Below are positions 24,250 to 33,102 of a stretch of 64,000 bases of DNA, piece by piece; within the stretch, counting starts at the first letter, position 1; every line of letters starts with the position of its first letter. Source of the DNA: Macrococcoides psychrotolerans (GTDB lineage Bacteria; Bacillota; Bacilli; Staphylococcales; Staphylococcaceae). The position numbers were made by a program, and so were the translations under genes. The stretch lies in contig NZ_CP124591.1 in assembly GCF_038095555.1 (NCBI RefSeq), forward strand, positions 1,054,001-1,118,000, given 5' to 3'. The notes below the pieces were generated by a model, which did no database searches, had not been told where the DNA came from, and saw only the letters and a program-made list of their open reading frames with translations.

Positions 24250-25239
24250 ATGTATAAAATTGCAGTTGTAGGTGCTACAGGTTTAGTCGGACAAAAAATG
24301 CTTGAAGTTTTAGAAAGAAAGCAGATTCCATTTAATGAACTCGTATTATATTCCTCACCGCGTTCAGCCGGTAAATCTATGGAATATCAAGGCAAGACTT
24401 ATACAGTAAGAGCTTTGACTGAAGAAGAAGCAGACCAGAAATTTGATTTTGTGCTTATGAGTGCAGGCGGTGCTACAAGTGAACGTTTTTCACCTATCTT
24501 TGAATCAGCAGGCAGCATCGTAATAGATAATTCAAGTGCTTTTAGAATGCATGAGGATATCGACCTCATTGTTCCTGAAGTTAATTCACCTAAACTTAAA
24601 CGTAAAATTATCGCTAATCCGAACTGTTCTACGATTCAGTCTGTCGTACCTCTTAAACCACTGCAAGATAAATATGGTATTAGACGCGTCGCCTACACAA
24701 CTTATCAAGCAGTGTCAGGAAGCGGTGTCGCAGGCATCAATGATCTTAAAAATGGCGCACAAGGGATTGCACCGACAAACTATCCCCACCCTATCTATAA
24801 CAATGCTTTACCTCATATCGATGTATTCTTAGACAGTGGATACACAAAAGAAGAACAGAAGATGATTGATGAGACGAAGAAGATTCTTGGATTACAAGAT
24901 GTAAAGGTGACAGCAACTTGTGTCAGAATCCCAGTTCAGGATAGCCATTCAGTTGCAATCAATGTCACACTTGATAAAGAAGCTACAGTTGAAGAGATAA
25001 AACAGCTCTTCGAAAATGACGATTCAGTCGTGCTTATAGATAATCCACAGGACAATGAATACCCTATGGCGATTACAGCGACAGGAACTGATCATGTTTA
25101 TGTAGGACGAATCAGAAGAGATGACTCATTAGAGAATTCCTTCCATATCTGGTGTACTGCCGATAACCTTCTAAAAGGCGCAGCACTGAATGCGGTTCAA
25201 ATTCTAGGACAGATTCATACGCATCAATTAAATCGATAA
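24250..25239 (+). CDS. asd: Aspartate-semialdehyde dehydrogenase
   Basis: This 329-residue enzyme performs NADPH-dependent reduction of aspartyl phosphate. GATGLVGQKM is the nucleotide loop, NPNCSTIQ carries the catalytic Cys (about residue 126), and TTYQAVSGSG and the later RIPVQDSHS region are family features. AAGGAG precedes the ATG. DapA begins 11 nt after the stop. Confidence 0.95.
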   Translation: MYKIAVVGATGLVGQKMLEVLERKQIPFNELVLYSSPRSAGKSMEYQGKTYTVRALTEEEADQKFDFVLMSAGGATSERFSPIFESAGSIVIDNSSAFRMHEDIDLIVPEVNSPKLKRKIIANPNCSTIQSVVPLKPLQDKYGIRRVAYTTYQAVSGSGVAGINDLKNGAQGIAPTNYPHPIYNNALPHIDVFLDSGYTKEEQKMIDETKKILGLQDVKVTATCVRIPVQDSHSVAINVTLDKEATVEEIKQLFENDDSVVLIDNPQDNEYPMAITATGTDHVYVGRIRRDDSLENSFHIWCTADNLLKGAALNAVQILGQIHTHQLNR

Positions 25240-25250
25240 GGAGTGAAATT

Positions 25251-26141
25251 ATGAACGTACACTTTAAAGGAACAGGTGTTGCAGTAACTACTCCATTTAA
25301 TGGACAAACGATAGATTACAGATTATTCGAAGAACATTTAAATTTTCTTATCAATAATAATGTTGAAGCATTAATAATTAATGGGACAACGGGTGAAGGT
25401 TCTACATTAACAGAAGATGAAAAACTTAAAACTATTGAAATAGCAGTACGCGTTGCACATGGTAGAGTTCCTGTAATTGCTGGTACCGGAACAAATAATA
25501 CGCAGGCATCAATAGATCATTCATTAAAGGTCAAAACTTTAGGAGTTGATGGTATCATGCTGATTACGCCTTACTATAATAAAACAAGTCAGCGTGGCCT
25601 CATTGCCCATTTCACCACAATTGCAGATGCTGTAGAATTGCCAGTATTACTCTATAATGTACCCTCCAGAACCAATATGACGATAGAACCAGAAACTGTC
25701 GCAACCTTAGCGGCACACCCTTATATATACGGTATAAAAGACGCAACAGGTGATATGAACTATATGAAAGCATTAAAATCTGCGGTCTCTGATGACTTCG
25801 CATTGTATAGTGGTAATGATGATAGTGTCCTGCCATTTTATGAAGCGGGTGGCGACGGCGTAATTTCAGTTATTGCAAATGTGATACCAGCAGAGTTCAG
25901 TGATGTTTACCGAATATATCAGGTTGATCGCAATCAAGCTGAGCATCAGTTCAATAATGTGCTGCCCCTCATAGATGCATTATCTGTAGACGTCAATCCT
26001 ATACCGATCAAAGCACTGGTCACTTATATCGGTTATGCGAATGGTGAATTACGATTGCCTTTAGTTCCGATGTTAGAACAAGATACAAAACAGCTGATTG
26101 AAGTATATAATCGTATTGCTAAAGGAAGTGATCTTTCATGA
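25251..26141 (+). CDS. dapA: 4-hydroxy-tetrahydrodipicolinate synthase
   Basis: This 296-residue class I aldolase condenses pyruvate and aspartate semialdehyde. Landmarks: GTTGEGSTL (substrate loop), LYNVPSRTNM (catalytic Tyr, about residue 135) and IYGIKDATGD (Schiff-base Lys, about residue 163). GGAGTG lies upstream. The ATGA overlap with dapB indicates translational coupling. Confidence 0.95.
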   Translation: MNVHFKGTGVAVTTPFNGQTIDYRLFEEHLNFLINNNVEALIINGTTGEGSTLTEDEKLKTIEIAVRVAHGRVPVIAGTGTNNTQASIDHSLKVKTLGVDGIMLITPYYNKTSQRGLIAHFTTIADAVELPVLLYNVPSRTNMTIEPETVATLAAHPYIYGIKDATGDMNYMKALKSAVSDDFALYSGNDDSVLPFYEAGGDGVISVIANVIPAEFSDVYRIYQVDRNQAEHQFNNVLPLIDALSVDVNPIPIKALVTYIGYANGELRLPLVPMLEQDTKQLIEVYNRIAKGSDLS

Positions 26142-26860
26142 AGATTATTTTAAATGGTTACGGAGCTATGAATCAACGTGTGGCACATCTATCTGAGAAT
26201 AGAGGACATGAAATAGCAGGTATAATATTAAGCAAAAAAAGGTCAGTACCCTACCCTGTCTATACATCAGACAAATTAGAAACACTTCCAGAAGCTGATG
26301 TTATCATAGACTTTTCTAATCCAGCCTTATCTATTCCATTATTAAAAAGTGATGTCGATACTCCTATCGTTATGGCTACAACAGGAGAGAAAGAATCAAT
26401 TATCGAGCTGCTAAAATTAAAAAGTGTGCACTCTCCTGTATTTTTCAGTGCAAATATGAGTTACGGTGTCCATGTACTCACGGAACTCGTTAAATATGCA
26501 GTACCGTTGTTAACGAATATGGATATCGAACTGATTGAACGTCATCATAATAAAAAGGTTGATGCGCCAAGCGGGACACTCGTTAAACTTTTAGATGCAA
26601 TTACTTCAGAACGTTCATTAAACCCCGTTTATGATCGCACAGACGTTCATACCCCACGTAATAAGGATGATATTGGTATCAGTGTTGTACGTGGGGGTAC
26701 AATTGTCGGCGAACACGAAATATTATTTGCAGGACATGACGAAACAATTCAGATTACCCATCAGGCATTAAGTAAAGATATATTCGCCAATGGAAGTATC
26801 GATGTTGCAGAGAAATTAATTCAGAAAGAAAAAGGCTATTACACATTTGAAAATTTATAA
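26138..26860 (+). CDS. dapB: 4-hydroxy-tetrahydrodipicolinate reductase
   Basis: This 240-residue enzyme has an N-terminal Rossmann loop NGYGAMNQRV and the DapB signature IELIERHHNKKVDAPSGT, whose His-His and Lys are catalytic and substrate-binding. VVRGGTIVGEHEILFAG is also typical. It reduces hydroxy-tetrahydrodipicolinate to tetrahydrodipicolinate with NAD(P)H. It overlaps dapA by 4 nt. Confidence 0.95.
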   Translation: MKIILNGYGAMNQRVAHLSENRGHEIAGIILSKKRSVPYPVYTSDKLETLPEADVIIDFSNPALSIPLLKSDVDTPIVMATTGEKESIIELLKLKSVHSPVFFSANMSYGVHVLTELVKYAVPLLTNMDIELIERHHNKKVDAPSGTLVKLLDAITSERSLNPVYDRTDVHTPRNKDDIGISVVRGGTIVGEHEILFAGHDETIQITHQALSKDIFANGSIDVAEKLIQKEKGYYTFENL

Positions 26861-26875
26861 TAAAGGAGCATAATA

Positions 26876-27592
26876 ATGCAGGAATTTACAGCACAGGAAA
26901 TTATACAATACATTAGTAACTCAGAAAAAAAGACACCAATTAAAGTTTATCTAAATGGAAACTTTTCAGATGTAACTTTTCCGGAGACTATGAAAGTATT
27001 TGGATGCGAGACATCAAAAACAATTTTCACTGAACTGTCAGAGTGGGAAAAGTTCTACGAAAATAATAAAACACTTGTGATTGATGTTGAAATTGAATAT
27101 GACAGAAGAAACTCAGCAATTCCATTGATTGATCAGACAAAAGTTAACGCTAGAATTGAACCAGGAGCTTTCATTCGTGAACATGCAGTCATTCATGATA
27201 ATGCAGTTATCATGATGGGTGCAACGATTAATATCGGTGCTGTCGTGGGAGAAGGAACAATGATTGATATGAATGCCACGCTTGGTGGTCGTGCAACAAC
27301 TGGTAAGAATGTTCATGTTGGTGCAGGTGCAGTACTTGCTGGCGTAATTGAACCTCCAAGTGCACAACCAGTGATCATAGAAGACGATGTACTTATCGGA
27401 GCAAATGCCGTTGTACTAGAAGGTGTACGTATCGGCAAAGGTGCAGTTGTAGCAGCTGGAGCGATTGTTACTGAAGATGTCCCTGCTGGTAGTGTAGTAG
27501 CTGGGACACCTGCTAGAGTAATTAAGCAAGCTCATGAAGTAGAAGGCAGTAAGATTGAGATTGTACAGGCATTAAGACAGTTAAAGAAATAG
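26876..27592 (+). CDS. dapD: Tetrahydrodipicolinate N-acetyltransferase
   Basis: This 238-residue left-handed beta-helix enzyme has an N-terminal MQEFTAQEIIQYI domain typical of the acetylase (DapH) variant. Hexapeptide repeats (VIMMGATINIGAVVGEGTMI, IGANAVVLEGVRIGKGAVV) and PAGSVVAGTPARVI follow. It commits the pathway to N-acetylated intermediates, consistent with the deacetylase gene that follows. The name dapD follows staphylococcal usage; the B. subtilis equivalent is dapH (ykuQ). Confidence 0.93.
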   Translation: MQEFTAQEIIQYISNSEKKTPIKVYLNGNFSDVTFPETMKVFGCETSKTIFTELSEWEKFYENNKTLVIDVEIEYDRRNSAIPLIDQTKVNARIEPGAFIREHAVIHDNAVIMMGATINIGAVVGEGTMIDMNATLGGRATTGKNVHVGAGAVLAGVIEPPSAQPVIIEDDVLIGANAVVLEGVRIGKGAVVAAGAIVTEDVPAGSVVAGTPARVIKQAHEVEGSKIEIVQALRQLKK

Positions 27593-27598
27593 CAGAAG

Positions 27599-27636
27599 GC
27601 TAATTGTGCTTGTCACAATTAGCTTTAAATTTTATG
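27599..27636 (+). terminator. Internal hairpin between dapD and the deacetylase gene
   Basis: GCTAATTGTG-CTTGT-CACAATTAGC is followed by TTTAAATTTTAT. The U-tract is interrupted, so this may be a partial terminator or an mRNA-processing/stability structure that adjusts distal gene expression. Confidence 0.6.
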
Positions 27637-27646
27637 AGGTGAAACA

Positions 27647-28792
27647 ATGGAATTAGATTATATTACACATATTAGACGCACATTGCATATGTATCCAGAA
27701 TTAGGATTTGAAGAATACAAAACAACAGAATTAATCAAATCAGAACTTAATAAAATGGGAATCGCTTATGATTCTCCCCTAGGTACTGGTTGTGTTGCTT
27801 ATATTAAAGGTACAGGAACATCTTCAATTGCTTTTAGAGCAGATATTGATGCTCTGCCGATTCATGAAGAAAATGATGTGCCCTACCGTTCTCTACGTGA
27901 TGGAGTAATGCATGCTTGTGGACACGATGGTCATACGACAATGCTACTCGCATTAATACGACGCATTAAACAAAGCCATGATATTACACCGTTAAATTCA
28001 ACTGTTTACTTTATATTTCAGCCATCTGAAGAGTCAGGTGCTGGCGCTCATCATCTACTGAATGCATATCAATTTGAAATTCAGCCTTCATATATATTCG
28101 GATTACATATGCAGCCCGATAACGATGAAGGTACATTATTAAGCAGACCTGGTGCATTAACTGCCAGCGCAACTGAATATCGTTTCTTTATTAATGGCAC
28201 ATCGAGTCATGTTGCCAACAAAGAACAAGGACATTCGACTGCTGAAGCCTTGACGATGATACTCAATCAACTCTCTCAAATCCAGCATTATCATCTTCCA
28301 GGCTTAAAGTCGAATATCATCCATATCGGTAAATTGCATGCAGGTGAAGCAATCAATACAGTGCCTAGCAATGGTTACTTAGAAGGTACAATCAGAACAT
28401 ACGATATGGACAATCTAGCAGTTATTAAACAACAGATGGATCATATTGCAACCTCTGCTCAGTTAATTACCGGTTGTACAATAGAGGTTAAATTTGCGGA
28501 AGGGTATCCTCCAACGATAAATAACGAGTTAGCATATGCATTCATGAGCGAAGCTTTGATTGATAGTAAAATCAATAGAATAGAAAAAGAAGAACCTTAT
28601 TTATTTGGAGAGGATTTCTCTTTCTACGGAAAAATCATACCCAGCACCTTCGCATTTTTAGGGTGCAGAAACGAAGATAAACATTTTGTTACAGGGCTTC
28701 ATACGTCGACGTTCAACTTTGATGAATCAGCACTGATATATGGGATTGACGTTCTGGAAGCAATTTTTAACAGATTTGAGGGATCAAAATGA
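27647..28792 (+). CDS. N-acetyldiaminopimelate deacetylase (M20 peptidase family)
   Basis: This 381-residue M20D amidohydrolase shows RRTLHMYPELGFEEYKTT, RADIDALPI, MHACGHDGHTTM (metal ligands), FQPSEESGAGAH (catalytic Glu pair) and GEDFSFYG near the end. Its place between dapD and the racemase in a lysine operon argues for the DapL (YkuR-like) role over a generic hippurate hydrolase. It overlaps the racemase gene by 4 nt. Confidence 0.9.
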   Translation: MELDYITHIRRTLHMYPELGFEEYKTTELIKSELNKMGIAYDSPLGTGCVAYIKGTGTSSIAFRADIDALPIHEENDVPYRSLRDGVMHACGHDGHTTMLLALIRRIKQSHDITPLNSTVYFIFQPSEESGAGAHHLLNAYQFEIQPSYIFGLHMQPDNDEGTLLSRPGALTASATEYRFFINGTSSHVANKEQGHSTAEALTMILNQLSQIQHYHLPGLKSNIIHIGKLHAGEAINTVPSNGYLEGTIRTYDMDNLAVIKQQMDHIATSAQLITGCTIEVKFAEGYPPTINNELAYAFMSEALIDSKINRIEKEEPYLFGEDFSFYGKIIPSTFAFLGCRNEDKHFVTGLHTSTFNFDESALIYGIDVLEAIFNRFEGSK

Positions 28793-29874
28793 CTGCGCGA
28801 TGGACTGTAGATCGTACTAAGTTTGTGGAAAATGTGAAATCCGTGAAGAGCAATACTCCTGTAATGGCCGTCGTAAAGAACAATGCCTATCATTATGGAC
28901 TGGAATTTGCAATAGATGCATTTCTACAAGCTGGTATTACAACTTTTAGTACAACGAATTTAAATGAAGCAATTCTCATAAGAAAAATAGCACCCGAAGC
29001 TACTATATTTTTGATGAATCCTGTTACTCAATTCAACGACTTAAGACAATATGATATTCAAATGACGTTACCTTCTCTAGCATTCTATCATAAGTATCAG
29101 ACTGAATTAGATGGGATATCAGTACATCTCGAATATGAAAATCTTCTCCATCGCTCTGGATTTAAAACATTTGAAGAAATGAAAGCTGTAATTGATGACA
29201 ATAATCAGTTACCTGTTCACTTACAGATGAATATTAACGGGATATGGACACATTTCGGTTATGCCGATGAATTTGATGTTACGGAATACGAAAATGAAAA
29301 AGAAGCCTGGTTAAAAGGATTGAAATGGATTTCTGAGTATCATGCTTTTGAAATGATCCATAGTCAAAATAGCGCTAGCTTTATGAGAGATAGCCTATTT
29401 GATGATCATACACATGTCAGAATTGGCATTATTCTTTATGGAAGCAGACCCTATGCATCATTAGACGAATCTGTTACCCACCAATCATTGACTGTTAGTG
29501 CAAATGTAATTCAAGTAAGAAATATATCAAAGGGAGAATCTGCAGGATACAGCTTCGCCTTTACAGCAGAGAAAGAAACGAAGCTTGCTGTAGTAGATAT
29601 CGGTTATGGTGATGGCATATTGAGGACGAGAAGTAAGCATGACTGCATCATCAAGGGTAAACGTCATCCTATCCGCGCTTTGATGATGAGTCATATGTTT
29701 GTAGAAGTAGATGATACAGTGCAAGCTGGAGATGAAGTAATATTATATAGTAACGAGATTAGAATCGATGCGTTCACTTTTAAAGGTGTCGGAGCAAATT
29801 CTGAACAGCTCAGTGCACTGAACCATCATTCATTAAAAAAGGAGTATATCAATGACATTAACGTATATCAATAA
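28789..29874 (+). CDS. alr2: Alanine racemase family protein (Alr2-like)
   Basis: This 361-residue fold-III PLP enzyme has AVVKNNAYHYG with the PLP Lys at about residue 28. GIWTHFGYAD, RIGIILYGSRPY and AGYSFAF (catalytic Tyr from the other subunit) follow, and the C-terminal barrel is as expected. S. aureus carries a second alanine-racemase-like gene at the same operon position. Whether it makes D-alanine or another D-amino acid is not settled by sequence. The 3' end overlaps lysA by 23 nt. Confidence 0.88.
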   Translation: MTARWTVDRTKFVENVKSVKSNTPVMAVVKNNAYHYGLEFAIDAFLQAGITTFSTTNLNEAILIRKIAPEATIFLMNPVTQFNDLRQYDIQMTLPSLAFYHKYQTELDGISVHLEYENLLHRSGFKTFEEMKAVIDDNNQLPVHLQMNINGIWTHFGYADEFDVTEYENEKEAWLKGLKWISEYHAFEMIHSQNSASFMRDSLFDDHTHVRIGIILYGSRPYASLDESVTHQSLTVSANVIQVRNISKGESAGYSFAFTAEKETKLAVVDIGYGDGILRTRSKHDCIIKGKRHPIRALMMSHMFVEVDDTVQAGDEVILYSNEIRIDAFTFKGVGANSEQLSALNHHSLKKEYINDINVYQ

Positions 29875-31123
29875 TCAACTTACAATCAACGGACATAATA
29901 TTCGACAAATTACTGAAGAATATGGTACCCCACTATTTATCTACGATGAGGATGAAATACGTAATCAATGCAGAAGATTTCATAGTGCATTAAAAGCATC
30001 TGGATTAAACTACACAATCTCTTATGCTTCTAAGGCATTTACATCTGTTCAGTTATTTAATTTAATGAATGAAGAGCATATGGGACTTGATGTCGTTAGT
30101 GAAGGAGAACTATTTACAGCACTACATTCTAAAATTTCACCTTCACAGATCCATTTTCATGGAAACAATAAAACAGATCGAGAAATTAAATACGCGATTG
30201 AGTCAGGGGTTGAATATTTTGTTATCGATAGCCTTGATGAAATCGAACGCATCAATGATATTGCGCGTTCATTAGAACAAACTGTAAAAGCAGTACTACG
30301 CATTAATCCTGGCGTTGAAGCTCATACGCATGAATTTATTCAGACTGGCCAGGAAGATAGTAAATTTGGTTTAAGTATCAGACATGGACTAGCAATAGAA
30401 GGCGTAAGACAAATTGAAGCCGCACCTCATATCGAATTCAAAGGCGTTCATTTCCACATTGGATCACAAATATTTGAGTCTACGGGCACAATCAAGACGA
30501 TTGAACTTGTCATAAACTGGCTGACACAACACAAAATTGAAATTGATATATTAAATATTGGTGGTGGTTTCAGCATCAAATATACTTCAGAAGATATCAG
30601 CTACCCTATCGAAGAAGGTATTAAGAGGATAACTGAAACACTAATAAATGAATGTAAGAAACATTCCTATCCTGTACCAGAAATATCATTAGAACCGGGG
30701 CGCTCAATCGTTGGTGAAGCTGGTATTACAGTCTATGAGGTTGGTACTGTCAAAGAGATTCCTGATACAAACTGTTATGTATCAATAGATGGTGGGATGA
30801 GCGATCACATACGGACAGCATTATATAATGCGAAATACGAACTACTACTTGTAGATCGTAATGAAATACACGATAAAGAAGTAACCGTCGCTGGTAAATT
30901 ATGCGAATCTGGCGACATTATTATGCGCAATATAATGCTCCCCTCATCAATTAAACGTGGTGATTTGCTAGTGGTTAAAGCGACAGGTGCATATCATTAT
31001 AGTATGAGTTCTAATTATAACCAGATGTTAAAGCCAGCAGTAATATTTGTCACGAAAGATAACGTACGACAAGTAATAAAAAGACAATCTTTAGAACATC
31101 TGACTGCAAACGAAGTTCTTTAA
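29852..31123 (+). CDS. lysA: Diaminopimelate decarboxylase
   Basis: This 423-residue PLP enzyme performs the last step of lysine synthesis. YASKAF carries the PLP Lys (about residue 58). HFHIGSQI, LNIGGGFSI (phosphate loop), EPGRSIVGEAG and KLCESGD (catalytic Cys) are all present. AAAAAGGAG lies inside alr2, giving a 23-nt overlap. A terminator follows immediately, ending the operon. Confidence 0.95.
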   Translation: MTLTYINNQLTINGHNIRQITEEYGTPLFIYDEDEIRNQCRRFHSALKASGLNYTISYASKAFTSVQLFNLMNEEHMGLDVVSEGELFTALHSKISPSQIHFHGNNKTDREIKYAIESGVEYFVIDSLDEIERINDIARSLEQTVKAVLRINPGVEAHTHEFIQTGQEDSKFGLSIRHGLAIEGVRQIEAAPHIEFKGVHFHIGSQIFESTGTIKTIELVINWLTQHKIEIDILNIGGGFSIKYTSEDISYPIEEGIKRITETLINECKKHSYPVPEISLEPGRSIVGEAGITVYEVGTVKEIPDTNCYVSIDGGMSDHIRTALYNAKYELLLVDRNEIHDKEVTVAGKLCESGDIIMRNIMLPSSIKRGDLLVVKATGAYHYSMSSNYNQMLKPAVIFVTKDNVRQVIKRQSLEHLTANEVL

Positions 31124-31150
31124 TCCCCTATTTATTTTTGGGGATTTTTA
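31122..31150 (+). terminator. Terminator of the lysine operon
   Basis: AATCCCC / GGGGATT arms, loop about 11 nt, then TTTTA; starts at the lysA stop codon. Confidence 0.75.
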
Positions 31151-31200
31151 AATATAAATAAAAGTTTACATAACATTATTATAATATTTTATAGTTAAAA

Positions 31201-31236
31201 AATATTAACCCCCAACTAATGTTGGGGGTTAATATT
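31201..31236. terminator. Terminator of cspA (minus strand), usable from both sides
   Basis: AATATTAACCCCCAAC-TAAT-GTTGGGGGTTAATATT is a 16-bp perfect inverted repeat lying between the convergent lysA and cspA genes. Confidence 0.8.
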
Positions 31237-31266
31237 AACGTTCATATATAATTTATTGCATTAAAA

Positions 31267-31467
31267 TTATAATTTGACAACGTTAGCAGCTTGTGGTCCA
31301 CGGTCGCCTTCAACAACTTCGAATTCCACTGCTTGTCCTTCTTCTAATGATTTGTACCCTTCTTGATTGATCGCTGAGAAATGTACGAATACATCATTTT
31401 CTCCTTCGATCTCGATGAATCCAAATCCTTTTTCTGCGTTAAACCATTTTACTGTACCTTGTTTCAT
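31267..31467 (-). CDS. cspA: Cold shock protein CspA family
   Basis: This 66-residue single OB-fold protein carries RNP1 (KGFGFIEIEG) and RNP2 (DVFVHFSAI). The start is the internal ATG at 31467, preceded by GGAGG. The open frame extends 15 residues further upstream but without family similarity. An AT-rich region of more than 200 bases (31468-31680) lies upstream and probably includes a long structured leader as in other csp genes. It is a nucleic-acid chaperone; in S. aureus this protein (MsaB) also acts as a regulator. Confidence 0.95.
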   Translation of the reverse strand: MKQGTVKWFNAEKGFGFIEIEGENDVFVHFSAINQEGYKSLEEGQAVEFEVVEGDRGPQAANVVKL

Positions 31468-31681
31468 AATAAGAAACCTCCACACTATATAATTCAATAT
31501 GTGATTATTCACATATTACAAAATAAACATGTGCAGTGTATTTCTTATACATCTTCTTACATTTACTTTGTAATATGGAATAATCCTATTGGTTATATAA
31601 TATTATAAGATACACAACTTAGATATGCAATACAATAAACTGTATATTTTAACTTTTTACAATCTTTAATCTATTGTAACA

Positions 31682-31981
31682 TTAAAGCTTCATCGTGACG
31701 ACCTGCTTATCTTTAAAGACGATCAGACTGTGAAAGATTTGAATATCATCATCACAGTCTTCACAGTAAATCAGTTCACAGTTATTATAGAATGCATGAA
31801 TATTATGCTTTCCGATAAGCTCGTTTTTAAATTTTTTTCTTAGCTTATTGAGTTGCTCACTATAATATGTCTCTGTGTCTTTTAACGTACTAAATCTATT
31901 AAGTTCTGTCACACAATCCCATAAATCTTCAAAAAGCCACCATCCTTCATATTCTGCTCGAATAGTAACGACCTCATACAT
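31682..31981 (-). CDS. DUF1033 family protein
   Basis: This 99-residue protein starts at ATG 31981 with GAGAGGTG upstream. An in-frame GTG 9 nt earlier lies in that site. The start MYEVVTIRAEYEGWWLFEDLWD matches the DUF1033 pattern (aromatic-rich EPWWFFE-type). The function is unknown. The acidic stretch CEDCDDDIQIFHSLIVF lies near the end. Confidence 0.75.
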   Translation of the reverse strand: MYEVVTIRAEYEGWWLFEDLWDCVTELNRFSTLKDTETYYSEQLNKLRKKFKNELIGKHNIHAFYNNCELIYCEDCDDDIQIFHSLIVFKDKQVVTMKL

Positions 31982-32107
31982 GGCATTCACCTCTCCATCA
32001 CATTATGAATGTCATCATAAAAAAGTTCAAGTAAATGCTATTACCAATGCGATTTATTAGGAGTTTTTTGCATTCTTACTTATAATAATAAATAAGAGGT
32101 GACATTA

Positions 32108-32374
32108 ATGAAAACATTGCATATTAAAGTTTTCGGTAAAGTCCAGGGCGTTGGATTTCGATATTTTACCGAAAGACTAGCGCTACAATATCACATTACT
32201 GGCACTGTTCAAAATGTAGATGAGCATGTAGAAATCTATGCGACTGGCGATGAAAATTTGTCACAATTTGAACAGGCTGTAATACGCGGTGCATCTCCTA
32301 TGTCTAAGGTGGAGTCATATACATCAGAAGAAATATCGCCTCAGCAATTCAATAGATTTACAACGCTTAAATAA
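32108..32374 (+). CDS. acyP: Acylphosphatase
   Basis: The start at ATG 32108 has AGAGGTG upstream and gives 88 residues. KVFGKVQGVGFRYFTERLA contains the phosphate-binding loop with the catalytic Arg; the catalytic Asn would lie in the GTVQNVDEHVEIYATG segment. It hydrolyses carboxyl-phosphate bonds. It is followed closely by xpaC-telA, as in staphylococci. Confidence 0.92.
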   Translation: MKTLHIKVFGKVQGVGFRYFTERLALQYHITGTVQNVDEHVEIYATGDENLSQFEQAVIRGASPMSKVESYTSEEISPQQFNRFTTLK

Positions 32375-32392
32375 ATGACAAGGATTGATTAT

Positions 32393-33100
32393 ATGAAATA
32401 TAATACCTCCTATATATTAGGTGCAATTTTAGCTATACCCGTTGCGATTATAACTGGTATAATCTCCATGAACATATTTCAATTTGAAATGTGGCTTGAT
32501 ACTTTAATAATGTTTGGATCTTATATCATGACGTTTTTACCTGTACAGCAAAAAGCAGCACATACTTATCTTAAAGAAATTGGCCTATCAAAAAATGATT
32601 ATAAATACGTTAGGAAACAGTTAAAAATTGCAGAACCAAAAATCAAACACCTATTAGTTCAATACAAGAAAGTCCGCTCATTAAGTGAACTTAAAAATGT
32701 TAATGAGATAAATAAACTGGCACGCGTGATTTTTAAGAATGTTCAGAAGTCTCCATCAAAGTTTTTTAATGTGGATAGCTTTTTCTTCTCACATCTCGAC
32801 AATACGGTCAATTTATTAAATGAATATCTTTATTTGTCAAGAATGCCTCATAAAACAAAAGAGGATCAGCAACTGTTAAATCATGCAAGACTGACGTTAG
32901 ATGAACTAAAGCGTACATTACAAGCCGATTTACGTGCACTCAACAAAGAGAGTTATGAAACAATGAGAGTTGAAATTAATCTGGCAGATAACTATACAAC
33001 TAAACAATTATTTGATGACAAACAATCACAGATTGAGCATAAAGAGAAAGCCCCACTTCAATTTAAAAATGCAGTTCACTATGAAGAAGAGAGGAAATAA
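32393..33100 (+). CDS. XpaC-like membrane-associated protein (5-bromo-4-chloroindolyl phosphate hydrolysis family)
   Basis: ATG 32393 is preferred because AAGGATT is properly spaced; the ATG at 32375 has no site. The 235 residues start with two adjacent membrane helices (about residues 5-50: YILGAILAIPVAIITGIISM and LIMFGSYIMTFLPV). A helical cytoplasmic domain with LKEIGLSKNDYKYVRKQL, typical of XpaC, follows. XpaC genes pair with telA, as here (2-nt gap), and the pair is linked to tellurite and envelope stress by homology only. Confidence 0.82.
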   Translation: MKYNTSYILGAILAIPVAIITGIISMNIFQFEMWLDTLIMFGSYIMTFLPVQQKAAHTYLKEIGLSKNDYKYVRKQLKIAEPKIKHLLVQYKKVRSLSELKNVNEINKLARVIFKNVQKSPSKFFNVDSFFFSHLDNTVNLLNEYLYLSRMPHKTKEDQQLLNHARLTLDELKRTLQADLRALNKESYETMRVEINLADNYTTKQLFDDKQSQIEHKEKAPLQFKNAVHYEEERK

Positions 33101-33102
33101 CC

